Assembly: GCA_947577185.1 (NCBI GenBank) | Contig: CANPUE010000003.1 | Coordinates: 1-64,000, forward strand | DNA: 64,000 nt | Source of the DNA: an uncultured Lachnospiraceae bacterium | GTDB lineage: Bacteria; Bacillota; Clostridia; Lachnospirales; Lachnospiraceae | Direction: 5' to 3' | Shown here: positions 48,951 through 58,476 of the stretch, one piece after another | How the letters are laid out: each line of letters starts with the position of its first letter | Position numbering within the stretch: the first letter of the stretch is position 1 | Made by a program: the position numbers and the translations under genes | Notes under the pieces: generated by a model | Told to the model about the DNA's origin: nothing | The model's database searches: none | The model's input: the letters and a program-made list of their open reading frames with translations, nothing else

Positions 48951-49991
48951 ATGGTGTATTTAGATGCGACCCGTGCGATCGGGGGGGGGTTAAAACGATA
49001 TATAGAGTACATATCATCCGGCACAGAGATCTATGATTTTGTCATCGGCGACAGGAGCGTTTTGGAGGAGATTTACGCAAGAGAGAAAATCATTGATTCA
49101 GAAACTTTTACAAAAAAAACCGCGGATTCTTTGACAGGACAGGATATCATACATTTTCCGGCGGGAACCATGACAGATTTAAAGTTCAGAAGACTGCACT
49201 GTAAGATTATAGTTACAATTCACGACTGTACGCCTTTAAGGGTTAAGGTTCTTTCCGAAAAAGAAACGAAAATCTGGATAAAAAACACGAGAAATGCGCT
49301 CAAACAGGCGGATCTGGTGATTGCAATTTCCAGGACGACAAAAGACGATATCAAAATTTTCTTTCCGGAAACAGACCAGTCTAAAATTCATGTGATCTAC
49401 AACGGAGTCAGTCCGGTTTTTGAAAAGCGCAAAGAGTACAGTCCGATTGATACACGCTTTCGATATTCATTTTTTTTAGGAAGGAGCAGAATACGGCATA
49501 AGAACTTTTGGAGAAGTCTTTTGGCATTTCGCCTTTCCAGACATTTTAAAGATTGTTTATTATATACGACTTTATCCGATACACCCAAAATAAATTTTCT
49601 TTTTTATATCCTCATGATGAGAAAACATGTATGCCTGTTGGGTGACTTGACGGATGATGAGATGATAAACATTTTCAACCAGATTGACGCGCTGATTTTT
49701 ATGAGTCTGTACGAAGGGTTTGGACTTCCTCCGGTGGAAGCTATGCGCTGCGGAGCGGCGGTAATCTGTTCGGATATCAAGATCTGTCATGAAATATATG
49801 GAGATGTGCCATATTACGCGGATCCTCATAAGGTTACTGACATTATGAGAGCGATAACATTATGCGTGGAGGATACCAGACTCAGAGAACGAAAAAGAGA
49901 GAATGGTTTATCGCTTGGAGAAAAATACAGATTGGAAGAGATGGTTTCGGCTACTGCAGGACTCGTGGAACGATTAAAGATGCGGTGTTAG
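48951..49991 (+). CDS. GT4 glycosyltransferase, phase-variable, in frame
   Basis: MVYLDATRAIGGGLKRYIEYISSG; ISRTTKDDIKIFFPETDQSKIHVIYNGVSP; LYEGFGLPPVEAMRCGAAVICSD. Confidence 0.92.
   Translation: MVYLDATRAIGGGLKRYIEYISSGTEIYDFVIGDRSVLEEIYAREKIIDSETFTKKTADSLTGQDIIHFPAGTMTDLKFRRLHCKIIVTIHDCTPLRVKVLSEKETKIWIKNTRNALKQADLVIAISRTTKDDIKIFFPETDQSKIHVIYNGVSPVFEKRKEYSPIDTRFRYSFFLGRSRIRHKNFWRSLLAFRLSRHFKDCLLYTTLSDTPKINFLFYILMMRKHVCLLGDLTDDEMINIFNQIDALIFMSLYEGFGLPPVEAMRCGAAVICSDIKICHEIYGDVPYYADPHKVTDIMRAITLCVEDTRLRERKRENGLSLGEKYRLEEMVSATAGLVERLKMRC
48981..48989 (+). repeat. Poly-G tract, G9 (ON), codons 11-13
   Basis: GCGATC-GGGGGGGGG-TTAAAA. Confidence 0.95.
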
Positions 49992-50020
49992 ATCTGACAA
50001 AGAAAGAAGGGAACAGACAA

Positions 50021-50957
50021 ATGAAAATAAAGACAGTCAACAGGGAAAAATCTAAGGGGGGGGGGTGAGCGGTACCTCGTCAATTATTATAAAAAGGATC
50101 GCAATAATATCGGCCTTCTCGCAGTAAAAAAGATATATCGAAAATTTTTTCACAAAGACAAAGACTATGCGTATATTTCCAGAAATGTAATAGCTGATTT
50201 TGAAAGACAGCCTGAATTATTCCAGGCAATCGAAATAGAAACGATTAACCGCTGCAACGGAGTATGTGCCTTTTGTCCCGTAAATAGCAGAATCGACAAA
50301 AGGGAATATAAATTAATGGAAGAAGAAATCTTTTATAAGATTATCGATGAACTGGCGGAACTGAAATATTGCGGTACAGTTGACCTGTGTTCTAACAATG
50401 AACCTTTTCTGGATCAGCGTATCGTTCGATTCGCGCAATATGCCAGACAGATGCTGCCAGACGCATACCTGTTTTTATACACAAATGGAACTCTGCTGAC
50501 AACGGAGTTATTTCAGGAGATTGAGCCGTATGTAAACAGAATAGATATTGATAATTATTCAGATACACTGGAAATGATTCCTTCTATCAGAAAAATATAT
50601 GATTATTGTTATGAAAATGATATTGACTCAAAAAAAGTGAATATTATTCTGAGAAAAGTGAATGAGGTGTTAAGTTCAAGGGGAGGGCAGGCACCTAATA
50701 AACTGAACGGGGAAGCATCCGGGAAACCATGCATATTGCCCTATGTGCAGCTGGTAGTCCGCTCGGAAGGAAAAGTAAGTCTGTGCTGTAATGACGCATT
50801 GGGAAAATATACAATGGGGGATTTACACACGCAGACACTGAAAGAAATCTGGTTCAGCACAGAATACGAGTCTGTTCGCAAAGAGATGTCCCGGAATGGA
50901 AGAAAAAACCTCCGGTTATGCAATGCCTGTGATGTAGAACCGGGAATAGAGTTTTAG
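50021..50957 (+). CDS. Radical SAM/SPASM protein split by G10 tract (OFF; G9 gives 311 aa)
   Basis: MKIKTVNREKSKGGG* ; -1 G continues ERYLVNYYKKDRNNIGLLAVKKIYRKFF...IETINRCNGVCAFCPVNSRIDKREYKLMEEEIF... Confidence 0.87.
50056..50065 (+). repeat. Poly-G tract, G10 (OFF; G9 predicted ON)
   Basis: TCTAA-GGGGGGGGGG-TGAGC. Confidence 0.95.
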
Positions 50958-51036
50958 GCGTTTTGCTCATGGCACTGTCATCACAGCAGACTGTCTGGCA
51001 TGGATGATCGGGCTGACAGGCGGCATGGAGGGTGGT

Positions 51037-52143
51037 ATGAAAGCTGAAAAGAGAAATGCAGGAATTGAACTTCTGAAAATCTGCAGTATGTATATGATTG
51101 TGACAATGCATGTGATGGGAGCAAATCAGGCAGATGCCATTCATTTGACACGAAATGAACTCTGGTATATTGCTTTGCACCCGGTATTTAATTGTGCAGT
51201 TGATGTTTTTGCACTGATAAGCGGGTATGTGCAATATAAAAGCCAAAACAAAGTTAAAAGCGTCCTGTACAGGTATGGGGTGGTTTGGTTCTATTCCGTG
51301 GTCATCACATTTGGGGTATGGTTTTATGAGCATGAAGCCGTAACCGTTTCTGACCGGATCTACGCTTTCTTTCCGCTGCTGTCGGCAAGATACTGGTACT
51401 ATACGGCATATATGGGAATGAGCCTGTTTGCTTCGTATTTAAAGCGATTTGTATCAGGATCTTCAAAGAATGAGGATAAGATTCTGCTGTGCAAAATAAT
51501 TGTCGTCAGTACCATTCTGCCATTTTTAAAAGACTATGGAATCGGGATGAAGGATGGGTTTTCCATGTGGTGGCTGTTGTGTCTGTATATGATCGGGCTG
51601 TACCTTGCAAAGTATGAAAAAGAAGTGATCAGAAGGAAAGCGGTAATTTATATAGGGGGGGGTATTTCTCTCGTGCTGATTTCCGTGACAGAACTGCTCA
51701 TTGGACTGTTGGTACAGCATGCACTGATTTCTGAAAACTACAGAGGATTATTTGATAAATATAACTCACCATTTTTACTTTTTTACAGTATTGCATTGTT
51801 TCTGTTATTTATGCAGATTACGTTTTGTGCAAGAACATATAGGGTTGTGATACCGTTGGCTTCGTCTACGTTCAGTGTGTATTTGATCCATACGAATACG
51901 GCCTTCCACAAACTTTTTATTGCGGACAGATTTACGTTTATAAATGATAGGGAACCGGCTGGAATGTTTGCCATGCTGTTATTGATTTCATTTATTTTAT
52001 ACATTGCCTGTACTTTTTTGGATCTGATCAGGAAAAAAGTATTTGCATTATCAGGATACGATTTTTTGGTTGAACGGGTCCTTAACGTGACTGGAACTAT
52101 TGGAGCTAAGGTTTTCGATTACTATGATCTGGAAAGGAAATAG
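51037..52143 (+). CDS. Acyltransferase family 3, phase-variable, in frame
   Basis: MKAEKRNAGIELLKICSMYMIVTMHVMG; multi-TM; G8 in frame as IGGGIS. Confidence 0.88.
   Translation: MKAEKRNAGIELLKICSMYMIVTMHVMGANQADAIHLTRNELWYIALHPVFNCAVDVFALISGYVQYKSQNKVKSVLYRYGVVWFYSVVITFGVWFYEHEAVTVSDRIYAFFPLLSARYWYYTAYMGMSLFASYLKRFVSGSSKNEDKILLCKIIVVSTILPFLKDYGIGMKDGFSMWWLLCLYMIGLYLAKYEKEVIRRKAVIYIGGGISLVLISVTELLIGLLVQHALISENYRGLFDKYNSPFLLFYSIALFLLFMQITFCARTYRVVIPLASSTFSVYLIHTNTAFHKLFIADRFTFINDREPAGMFAMLLLISFILYIACTFLDLIRKKVFALSGYDFLVERVLNVTGTIGAKVFDYYDLERK
51655..51662 (+). repeat. Poly-G tract, G8 (ON)
   Basis: TATATA-GGGGGGGG-TATTTC. Confidence 0.95.
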
Positions 52144-52151
52144 ATGAACAT

Positions 52152-52926
52152 ATGAAACAAAGACGAGACAGGAAAAAAATGGAGTTGGAAATGAAAGTAA
52201 AGAAATGGATACAGAAGGGGGGGGGCAGGCAGTGGACTTGCTATGCGGTGCCTTGTATTAAAAAATACTTTCACAGGCTCTATGAGAAAACGAAAAAAGG
52301 GAAAAGTGTTTCAAACGCCTATACCGTATAAGAAAAGAGAACGCAAATCAATCTATGAACTGCCATATGAACAGGAAGCCAGAACTGCCGCACTGGAAAG
52401 GGCAGCAAGAGAAATCTATGATAAAAAACTGCCCGGGAATACGGCGGAAGTCGGCGTGTACCGGGGCAGTTTTGCACAGCATATTAACTGGTGGTTTTTT
52501 GATAAAAAATTGTATCTGGCTGATACCTTTGAAGGATTTGATCAGAAAGATGTTTTGGTAGAAAAAAAGTTTCATTACTCTGCAGGAACACAGGAATGGA
52601 ATGATACCAGTGCGGAATATGTACTTTCCCGTATGCCAAACCCTCAAAATTGTGTGATCAGGAAGGGATGGTTTCCAAAGGTAATGGAAGATGTGACAGA
52701 TCTTTTTTGTTTTGTAAGTCTGGACACGGATCTGTACGAACCGATATATGCAGGGCTGACCTGGTTTTATCCCAGATTAGTACGCGGCGGCTATATTTTC
52801 GTACATGACTGCTGTAACGCTGAATATAAAGGTGCCAGACAGGCACTGCTTGATTTTTCGCAGAAGCATCAGGTTGGGTATGTTATCTTGCCGGATGAAC
52901 ATGGGACAGCAGTAATTACAAAATGA
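52152..52926 (+). CDS. TylF/MycF-like SAM methyltransferase, interrupted by G9 tract (OFF; G8 gives 257 aa)
   Basis: NTAEVGVYRGSFAQHINWWFFDKKLYLADTFEGFDQKD...FVSLDTDLYEPIYAGLTWFYPRLVRGGYIFVHD. Confidence 0.75.
52217..52225 (+). repeat. Poly-G tract, G9 (OFF; G8 predicted ON)
   Basis: CAGAA-GGGGGGGGG-CAGGC. Confidence 0.95.
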
Positions 52927-53008
52927 GGATAAAAGTTTCATTCGTCTGGACTGTGATAGATCAGGCCGGAAGAAAATCACAATAGTTAGAGTAATCCGGA
53001 GGCTTATT

Positions 53009-54513
53009 ATGCTTTTTAATTCAATTGAATTTCTGCTGTTTTTCCCCATCGTGACGTTTGTTTATTTTATTTTTCCGAAGAAATACCGCTATTTATGGCT
53101 GCTTGCGTCCAGTTACTTTTTTTATATGAGCTGGAATATCAACTATGCATTTTTGCTGTTTGCATCAACACTTATCACTTATACAGCATCCATTGGAATA
53201 GCATGGTGTGGATACAGGGAGCAAAAAATAAGTTCGGGGGGGGTGAAAACAGGCTCAGGAAATGTTTTCTTGCAGGAAGTATTATATGCAATCTGTTGAT
53301 ACTGTTTTTTTTCAAGTATATTGATTTTGCAATTGACAGTATAAATGCGGTATTACGATTTTATTATTTCGATGAGATTTCCTGCAGATTTGACCTTATT
53401 TTGCCTGTAGGCATTTCTTTTTATATTTTTCAGGCATTAGGATATACGATTGATGTATATAGAGGAGACGTGGAAGCAGAAAAAAATTTTTTCCGCTATG
53501 CATTGTTTGTATCCTTTTTTCCGCAGCTTGTTGCTGGTCCGATTGAGCGTTCCAAAAATCTTTTATCACAATTAAAGGAAGTGCATACCTTTTCCTTCGA
53601 AAGAATGAAGGATGGATTGCTGCTAATGCTGTGGGGCTATTTTATGAAACTGGTACTGGCTGACAGAATCGCGATTTTTGTTGATACGGTATATGGCGAT
53701 TTAGACACGTATACAGGATATTATGTATTAATTGCAAGTATTTTATTTGCGTTTCAAATTTACTGCGATTTTGCAGGGTATTCTACAATTGCAATGGGGG
53801 TGTCGGAAATTTTGGGGTTTCGTTTAATGGAGAATTTCAATGCTCCGTATTTCGCACAATCAGCAGCAGAATTTTGGAGACGATGGCATATTTCACTGAG
53901 TACGTGGTTTAAAGACTATTTGTATATCCCGTTGGGAGGGAGCAGAAAGGGAAAGTTAAGAAAATACCTGAATTTGTTCCTCGTATTTCTGGTCAGCGGG
54001 CTATGGCATGGGGCCAGTTGGAATTATATCATATGGGGAGGAATCAATGGTATGTTTCAGATCATGGGAGATCTGGGAAAAAATTTTCGAGATAAAATGC
54101 AAGGCTTATTGGCTCTGGAAAGAAATACATTTAGTCATAAAATATTGAAAATGGTTCTAACGTTTCTGCTGATTGATTTTGCATGGATATTTTTCAGGGC
54201 GCCTGATGGTTCGGATGTATTGAAAGTTCTTTTTAGCATGATAAAACTGGATAATCCATGGATTTTGTTTGATGGTTCTTTGTATCAGGCAGGCTTAACC
54301 CAAAAAGATTATCAATTGATGTGGATTGGAATAGGCATTTTGATTTTAGCTGATCTTTTCAAATATAAAGGAATCTGTATCAGACACCGGATACTCAGAC
54401 AGGAATGGTGGTTTCGCTGGCTGGCAGGACTGGGAAGCGTTCTGTTACTTCTTATTCTGGGGATATACGGTTATGGATATGATGCACGAAACTTTATTTA
54501 CTTCCAGTTTTAG
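53009..54513 (+). CDS. MBOAT O-acyltransferase split by G8 tract (OFF; G9 gives 501 aa)
   Basis: MLFNSIEFLLFFPIVTFVYFIFPKKYRYLWLLASSYFFYMSWN...; downstream frame GGGENRLRKCFLAGSIICNLLILFFFKYIDF...LPVGISFYIFQALGYTIDVYRGD...FLVSGLWHGASWNYIIWG. Confidence 0.92.
53236..53243 (+). repeat. Poly-G tract, G8 (OFF; G9 predicted ON)
   Basis: AGTTC-GGGGGGGG-TGAAAAC. Confidence 0.95.
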
Positions 54514-54525
54514 AGGAGAAAGAAA

Positions 54526-55974
54526 ATGCAAAAGAAACTTTATCATATGCTGTCGTCCATTGTATTTGTATTTGTTTTGGTGTTTCTGATAGATCAGGTA
54601 ACTGATATTTTGTCTTCCAAAGAAAGCATTGAAAAATACCATGATATGAAAGGCGAAAACTTTGATGTGCTTTTTTTTGGAAATTCACACGCCCTGTTGG
54701 GAGTCTACCCAATGGAATTATGGAATGACTTTGGCATAATATCATACAATTGTGCCGGATCGGCCAATATGCTGCCGACAAGCTATTGGATGTTAAAAAA
54801 TGTTTTAAATGAACAGAACCCGAAATTAGTAGTAATAGATGTTTTTATGGTTGGCGGTGACGAAAAAAGAAGAGAGGGCCGTAATGGTGTATATCAGCAG
54901 CATATTTCTTTTGACTGGCAGCCATTGACAAAAGAAAAGTTAGGGATGATGAATTTTTTGATGGATTCAGTCGACGAAAGGATAGAATTCATTGCACCGA
55001 TTACTTTATACCATGACCGCTGGAAAGAACTTGTAAAAAACGATTTTGACTGTTCTTACAATGCAGGAAAGGGAGCGCAGTTTCTATTTACAAGGGCAGC
55101 TCCCGAAAAAATTGAGTCTGCTTTGGAACATGAAATGATTATGGAAGATTCATTGGGAAAAGAATATCTGTGTAAAATGATAGAGGAGTGTCAGAAGAAG
55201 GGAATAGAAGTTTTATTGATACATATTCCATATCCTGATTATGCATGGCACCAACAATGGGGGAATGGAGTCAGACTGATTGCACAACAGTACCATGTGA
55301 ATTATGTAAACATGTTTTACGAAGATACAGGTGTAGATTTTTTTACTGATGTGGGTGATGCAAACAGTCATCTCAATGCATCCGGCGGAAGGAAAGTAAC
55401 GAAATTTTTAGGAAAGTACATACAGGATCATTATGCAATTCCGGACAGAAGAGGCGAAGCACGCTATGATGGCTGGTACGACGACTATCTGCAATATACG
55501 TCTGTAAAATGGGAGACGCTCAGGAATATTAAAGCGGATATGCTTTCCTATTTATCTTTGCTTTATGACGAAAATCTGGATGTCTGCTTATTCTTTAATG
55601 GCGAATCCGAGATGATATATTGGGGTACCCCGCCCAAACTGGTAGAAAACATTGCAACATTGCAGCGGTTTCAGAAAGCAAGTGATGAGAGAATAGACTA
55701 TTTGATGGTTTCCGACAGAGGATGGGGTAACGTAACGGAATATCTTGACACTGAAAATGTCCGTCAACAAAATACGTCTTTTGGAACCATTCAATACACA
55801 AAGCGGGATGAAAATGGCATACGGGGACTTTATATCAATGGAGGAGAAACAAATTATCTACTAAATAATAATGGCACACTTGCAGAAATTGCGGTTGTTG
55901 CTTTTGATAAGAAAACAGGCGAATTGGTTGACTCTGTAAGGTTTAACCGGAATGTGAGCGTGGCTGCACAGTAG
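54526..55974 (+). CDS. SGNH/DltD/AlgX-like membrane-anchored protein, partner of MBOAT
   Basis: N-terminal TM; VLFFGNSHALLGVYP; DVGDANSHLNASGGRKVT. Confidence 0.75.
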   Translation: MQKKLYHMLSSIVFVFVLVFLIDQVTDILSSKESIEKYHDMKGENFDVLFFGNSHALLGVYPMELWNDFGIISYNCAGSANMLPTSYWMLKNVLNEQNPKLVVIDVFMVGGDEKRREGRNGVYQQHISFDWQPLTKEKLGMMNFLMDSVDERIEFIAPITLYHDRWKELVKNDFDCSYNAGKGAQFLFTRAAPEKIESALEHEMIMEDSLGKEYLCKMIEECQKKGIEVLLIHIPYPDYAWHQQWGNGVRLIAQQYHVNYVNMFYEDTGVDFFTDVGDANSHLNASGGRKVTKFLGKYIQDHYAIPDRRGEARYDGWYDDYLQYTSVKWETLRNIKADMLSYLSLLYDENLDVCLFFNGESEMIYWGTPPKLVENIATLQRFQKASDERIDYLMVSDRGWGNVTEYLDTENVRQQNTSFGTIQYTKRDENGIRGLYINGGETNYLLNNNGTLAEIAVVAFDKKTGELVDSVRFNRNVSVAAQ

Positions 55975-56036
55975 AGGATAATAAGCTCCCGGGAGAAAGA
56001 ACGAATCAAACACTTAACAGATAAGGAAGAAAAAAC

Positions 56037-57035
56037 ATGATCATCACCCAAACCCCCTTCCGCATGTCCTTTTTTGGCGGCGGGACAGATATGGAGAATT
56101 ACTTTAAAGAAAATAACGGCGCGGTTATCTCAACAACGTTTGATAAATACTGTTATGTCAATGTGCGGCATCTGCCCAGATTTTTTAACTATAAAACGGA
56201 ACTCTCTTATTCTCAGATCGAGAGAGTTTCGACAGAAGATGAAATAAGGCACCCATTGATCAAAAACGCAATGCGGATGTTGGACATGCAGGAAATCAGG
56301 CTGACCTATGAGGCGGATCTGCCGGCCCGCTCCGGGCTTGGGACAAGCAGTTCCTTTGCGGTGGGAATCTTAAATGCTTTTTATGCGTTAAAAGGAAAGT
56401 ATGTCGATAAAAGAAAACTTGCAAACGAGGCAATTTATCTGGAACGTGTTTTGTGTGAGGAGGCGGGAGGATGGCAGGATCAGATCGCGGCATCTTTTGG
56501 CGGCTTTAACAGGATTGATTTCAATGCGGAAGGATTTGAGGTTCATCCGGTCATCATATCGCCGGAACGGAAATGCAGACTGAATCACAGCCTGTTACTG
56601 TTTTTTACCGGATTTACCAGATTTTCCGCACAGATACAGAGCGCCAACCAGGCTGGCGATACGGCAGGAAAGAAGCGGTATCTGGACGAAATGTACCAAT
56701 TGGTAAATGAAGCAGAGAAGGTTTTGACAGACAAATATACCGATCTGGATGAGTTCGGCAGGCTGTTGGACTGCTCCTGGAAACTGAAAAAACAGACCGG
56801 GAAAAAAGTCTCGACGGATACGATAGACGAACTTTATCGAAAGGGAATGAAAGCAGGTGCGCTGGGGGGAAAACTCCTTGGAGCAGGGGGCGGCGGATTC
56901 TTGCTTTTTTATGTCACACCGGAACGCCAGGAAGCGGTCAGGAATGCTATGAGTGACTTACTACATATTCCGTTTGTCTTTGAAAACGGCGGCACAAGGG
57001 TGCTCTACTACGCGCCGGAAGCGTATCCTGTGTAA
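56037..57035 (+). CDS. hddA: GHMP kinase, D-glycero-D-manno-heptose 7-phosphate kinase-like
   Basis: MIITQTPFRMSFFGGGTDMENYFKENNGAVIST; ARSGLGTSSSFAVGILNA; GGKLLGAGGGGFLLFY. Confidence 0.88.
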   Translation: MIITQTPFRMSFFGGGTDMENYFKENNGAVISTTFDKYCYVNVRHLPRFFNYKTELSYSQIERVSTEDEIRHPLIKNAMRMLDMQEIRLTYEADLPARSGLGTSSSFAVGILNAFYALKGKYVDKRKLANEAIYLERVLCEEAGGWQDQIAASFGGFNRIDFNAEGFEVHPVIISPERKCRLNHSLLLFFTGFTRFSAQIQSANQAGDTAGKKRYLDEMYQLVNEAEKVLTDKYTDLDEFGRLLDCSWKLKKQTGKKVSTDTIDELYRKGMKAGALGGKLLGAGGGGFLLFYVTPERQEAVRNAMSDLLHIPFVFENGGTRVLYYAPEAYPV

Positions 57036-57375
57036 CGTGCCATGCCGGTGCCGGAACCTGCAGGATGGCAGATGACAATCGTTTTTTCAGGTGAACAGGG
57101 ACCTTGACAAGTTCATACTTTTAATCAGGATTTTGTGCCTGCTTTGGGCGTCCAACAGGAAAGACAGAAAATCATAATTCCATAAAAATTTAATTGACAA
57201 ATCATATGATATCCGTTATGCTATAGTCATCAGAAAAATTCTAAGCGGGTGCGTTTCGCACATCCGGACAGTTTCTGTCAGATTTTCCAGGTAACAATTG
57301 AATATGGCGGGAAACTGGGAGTGAATACGCAAAAGAGGCATATCGGAATCCTGCCGGAACATGGGAGGATGAAGT

Positions 57376-58275
57376 ATGCAGGACACAAAAAGATTCTTTT
57401 TTAAATTGTACAAATGGGTCGGAAGAAAGCGGGTACGTCGTGAGATTAAGGACAGGCTTTTTCGGTTTTTGTTTGAGAAGGATAAAGAAGCATTGTTACA
57501 ATTATATAATGCCCTGAATGGGACGGAGTATCACGATGTGGGTATGCTGCAGGCATTCACGATTGAAAGTGCGGTTTATGCAGCAATGAAAAATGATCTT
57601 GCTTTCGTGATCACGGGAACGATGAATCTGTATGAGCACCAGAGTACTTATAATCCCAATATGCCGGTACGTTTTCTGATCTATCTGGCGGAGGAATATC
57701 AAAAGCTGATTGAGCAGGCAGAAACCAGTCTGTATGGAACGAAAAGGATCAGTCTGCCGACACCGCAGTGCGTGGTCTTCTACAACGGAGAGAAGGAGAT
57801 GCCGGAAGAACAGGTGTTAAGGCTCTCTGATGCCTTTGAGAACAAAAAGCAGAGGGCGGATGTGGAACTGACAGTCCATATGTACAATATCAATTATGGA
57901 CATAATCAGGAGCTGTTAAAGAAATGCAGGATGCTGAGAGAGTATGCGGAATTTGTGGACACAGTCAGAGCCTATCTTGCAGAAGGAATAGAAAGACAGC
58001 AGGCTTTGAACGAGGCAATCGATTATTGCATTGAGCATGGTATTTTATCAGAAATTCTAAGAAAATATAAAGCGGAGGTGCTGGGGATGCTGTTAGAAGA
58101 ATTTGATGTTGATAAGTATGAGAGAACGTTAAAAAATGAAGGCAGAGAAGAGGGGGAGGAACGCCTCAGTCAGCTGACCATTATGCTGTTAAGGCAGAAC
58201 CGCATCGACGATGTGGAGCGTATGGCATCGGACGCAGCATACAGAAAGCGCCTGTTCCGGGAGTTTGACCTGTAG
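57376..58275 (+). CDS. Rpn/PD-(D/E)XK nuclease-family-like protein
   Basis: ALNGTEYHDVGMLQAFTIESAVYAAMKNDLAFVITGTMNLYEHQSTYNPNMPVRFLIYLAEEYQKLI...VVFYNGEKEMPE. Confidence 0.65.
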   Translation: MQDTKRFFFKLYKWVGRKRVRREIKDRLFRFLFEKDKEALLQLYNALNGTEYHDVGMLQAFTIESAVYAAMKNDLAFVITGTMNLYEHQSTYNPNMPVRFLIYLAEEYQKLIEQAETSLYGTKRISLPTPQCVVFYNGEKEMPEEQVLRLSDAFENKKQRADVELTVHMYNINYGHNQELLKKCRMLREYAEFVDTVRAYLAEGIERQQALNEAIDYCIEHGILSEILRKYKAEVLGMLLEEFDVDKYERTLKNEGREEGEERLSQLTIMLLRQNRIDDVERMASDAAYRKRLFREFDL

Positions 58276-58321
58276 ACCGGCATGGGCTGGAACAGAGTAA
58301 CGAAATATCGAGAAAATTAAG

Positions 58322-58371
58322 AATCCTGATAGAAAGTAGGAACGATTAAGTGCTTTCTTTCAGGATTTTTT
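58322..58371 (+). terminator. Rho-independent terminator
   Basis: AATCCTGATAGAAAG / CTTTCTTTCAGGATT stem (one mismatch) followed by TTTT. Confidence 0.7.
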
Positions 58372-58476
58372 ATTGTATTGAAAATGGGAACGGTTTGAAA
58401 CGTTTCGAGAAAAATCCGGTACGTTATTAAGATATAACTGAGATACCGGAAAAGGGAAAGGCAGGTTGGAAGAAAG

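Noticed and set aside
37521-53243. Poly-G indels as pure sequencing artefacts
   Set aside because: Cannot be excluded for exact lengths, but eight tracts confined to one locus, including three in intact genes, are not explained by error alone; still needs raw-read confirmation.
56864-56869. G6 run in the GHMP kinase gene
   Set aside because: Encodes the conserved GGKLLGAGGGG motif; too short for high slippage and gene is intact, so not counted as a contingency tract.
58395-58415. GAAACGTTTC palindrome upstream of the HddC-GmhB gene as a CcpA cre site
   Set aside because: Spacing of the central CG does not match the cre consensus; no further support.
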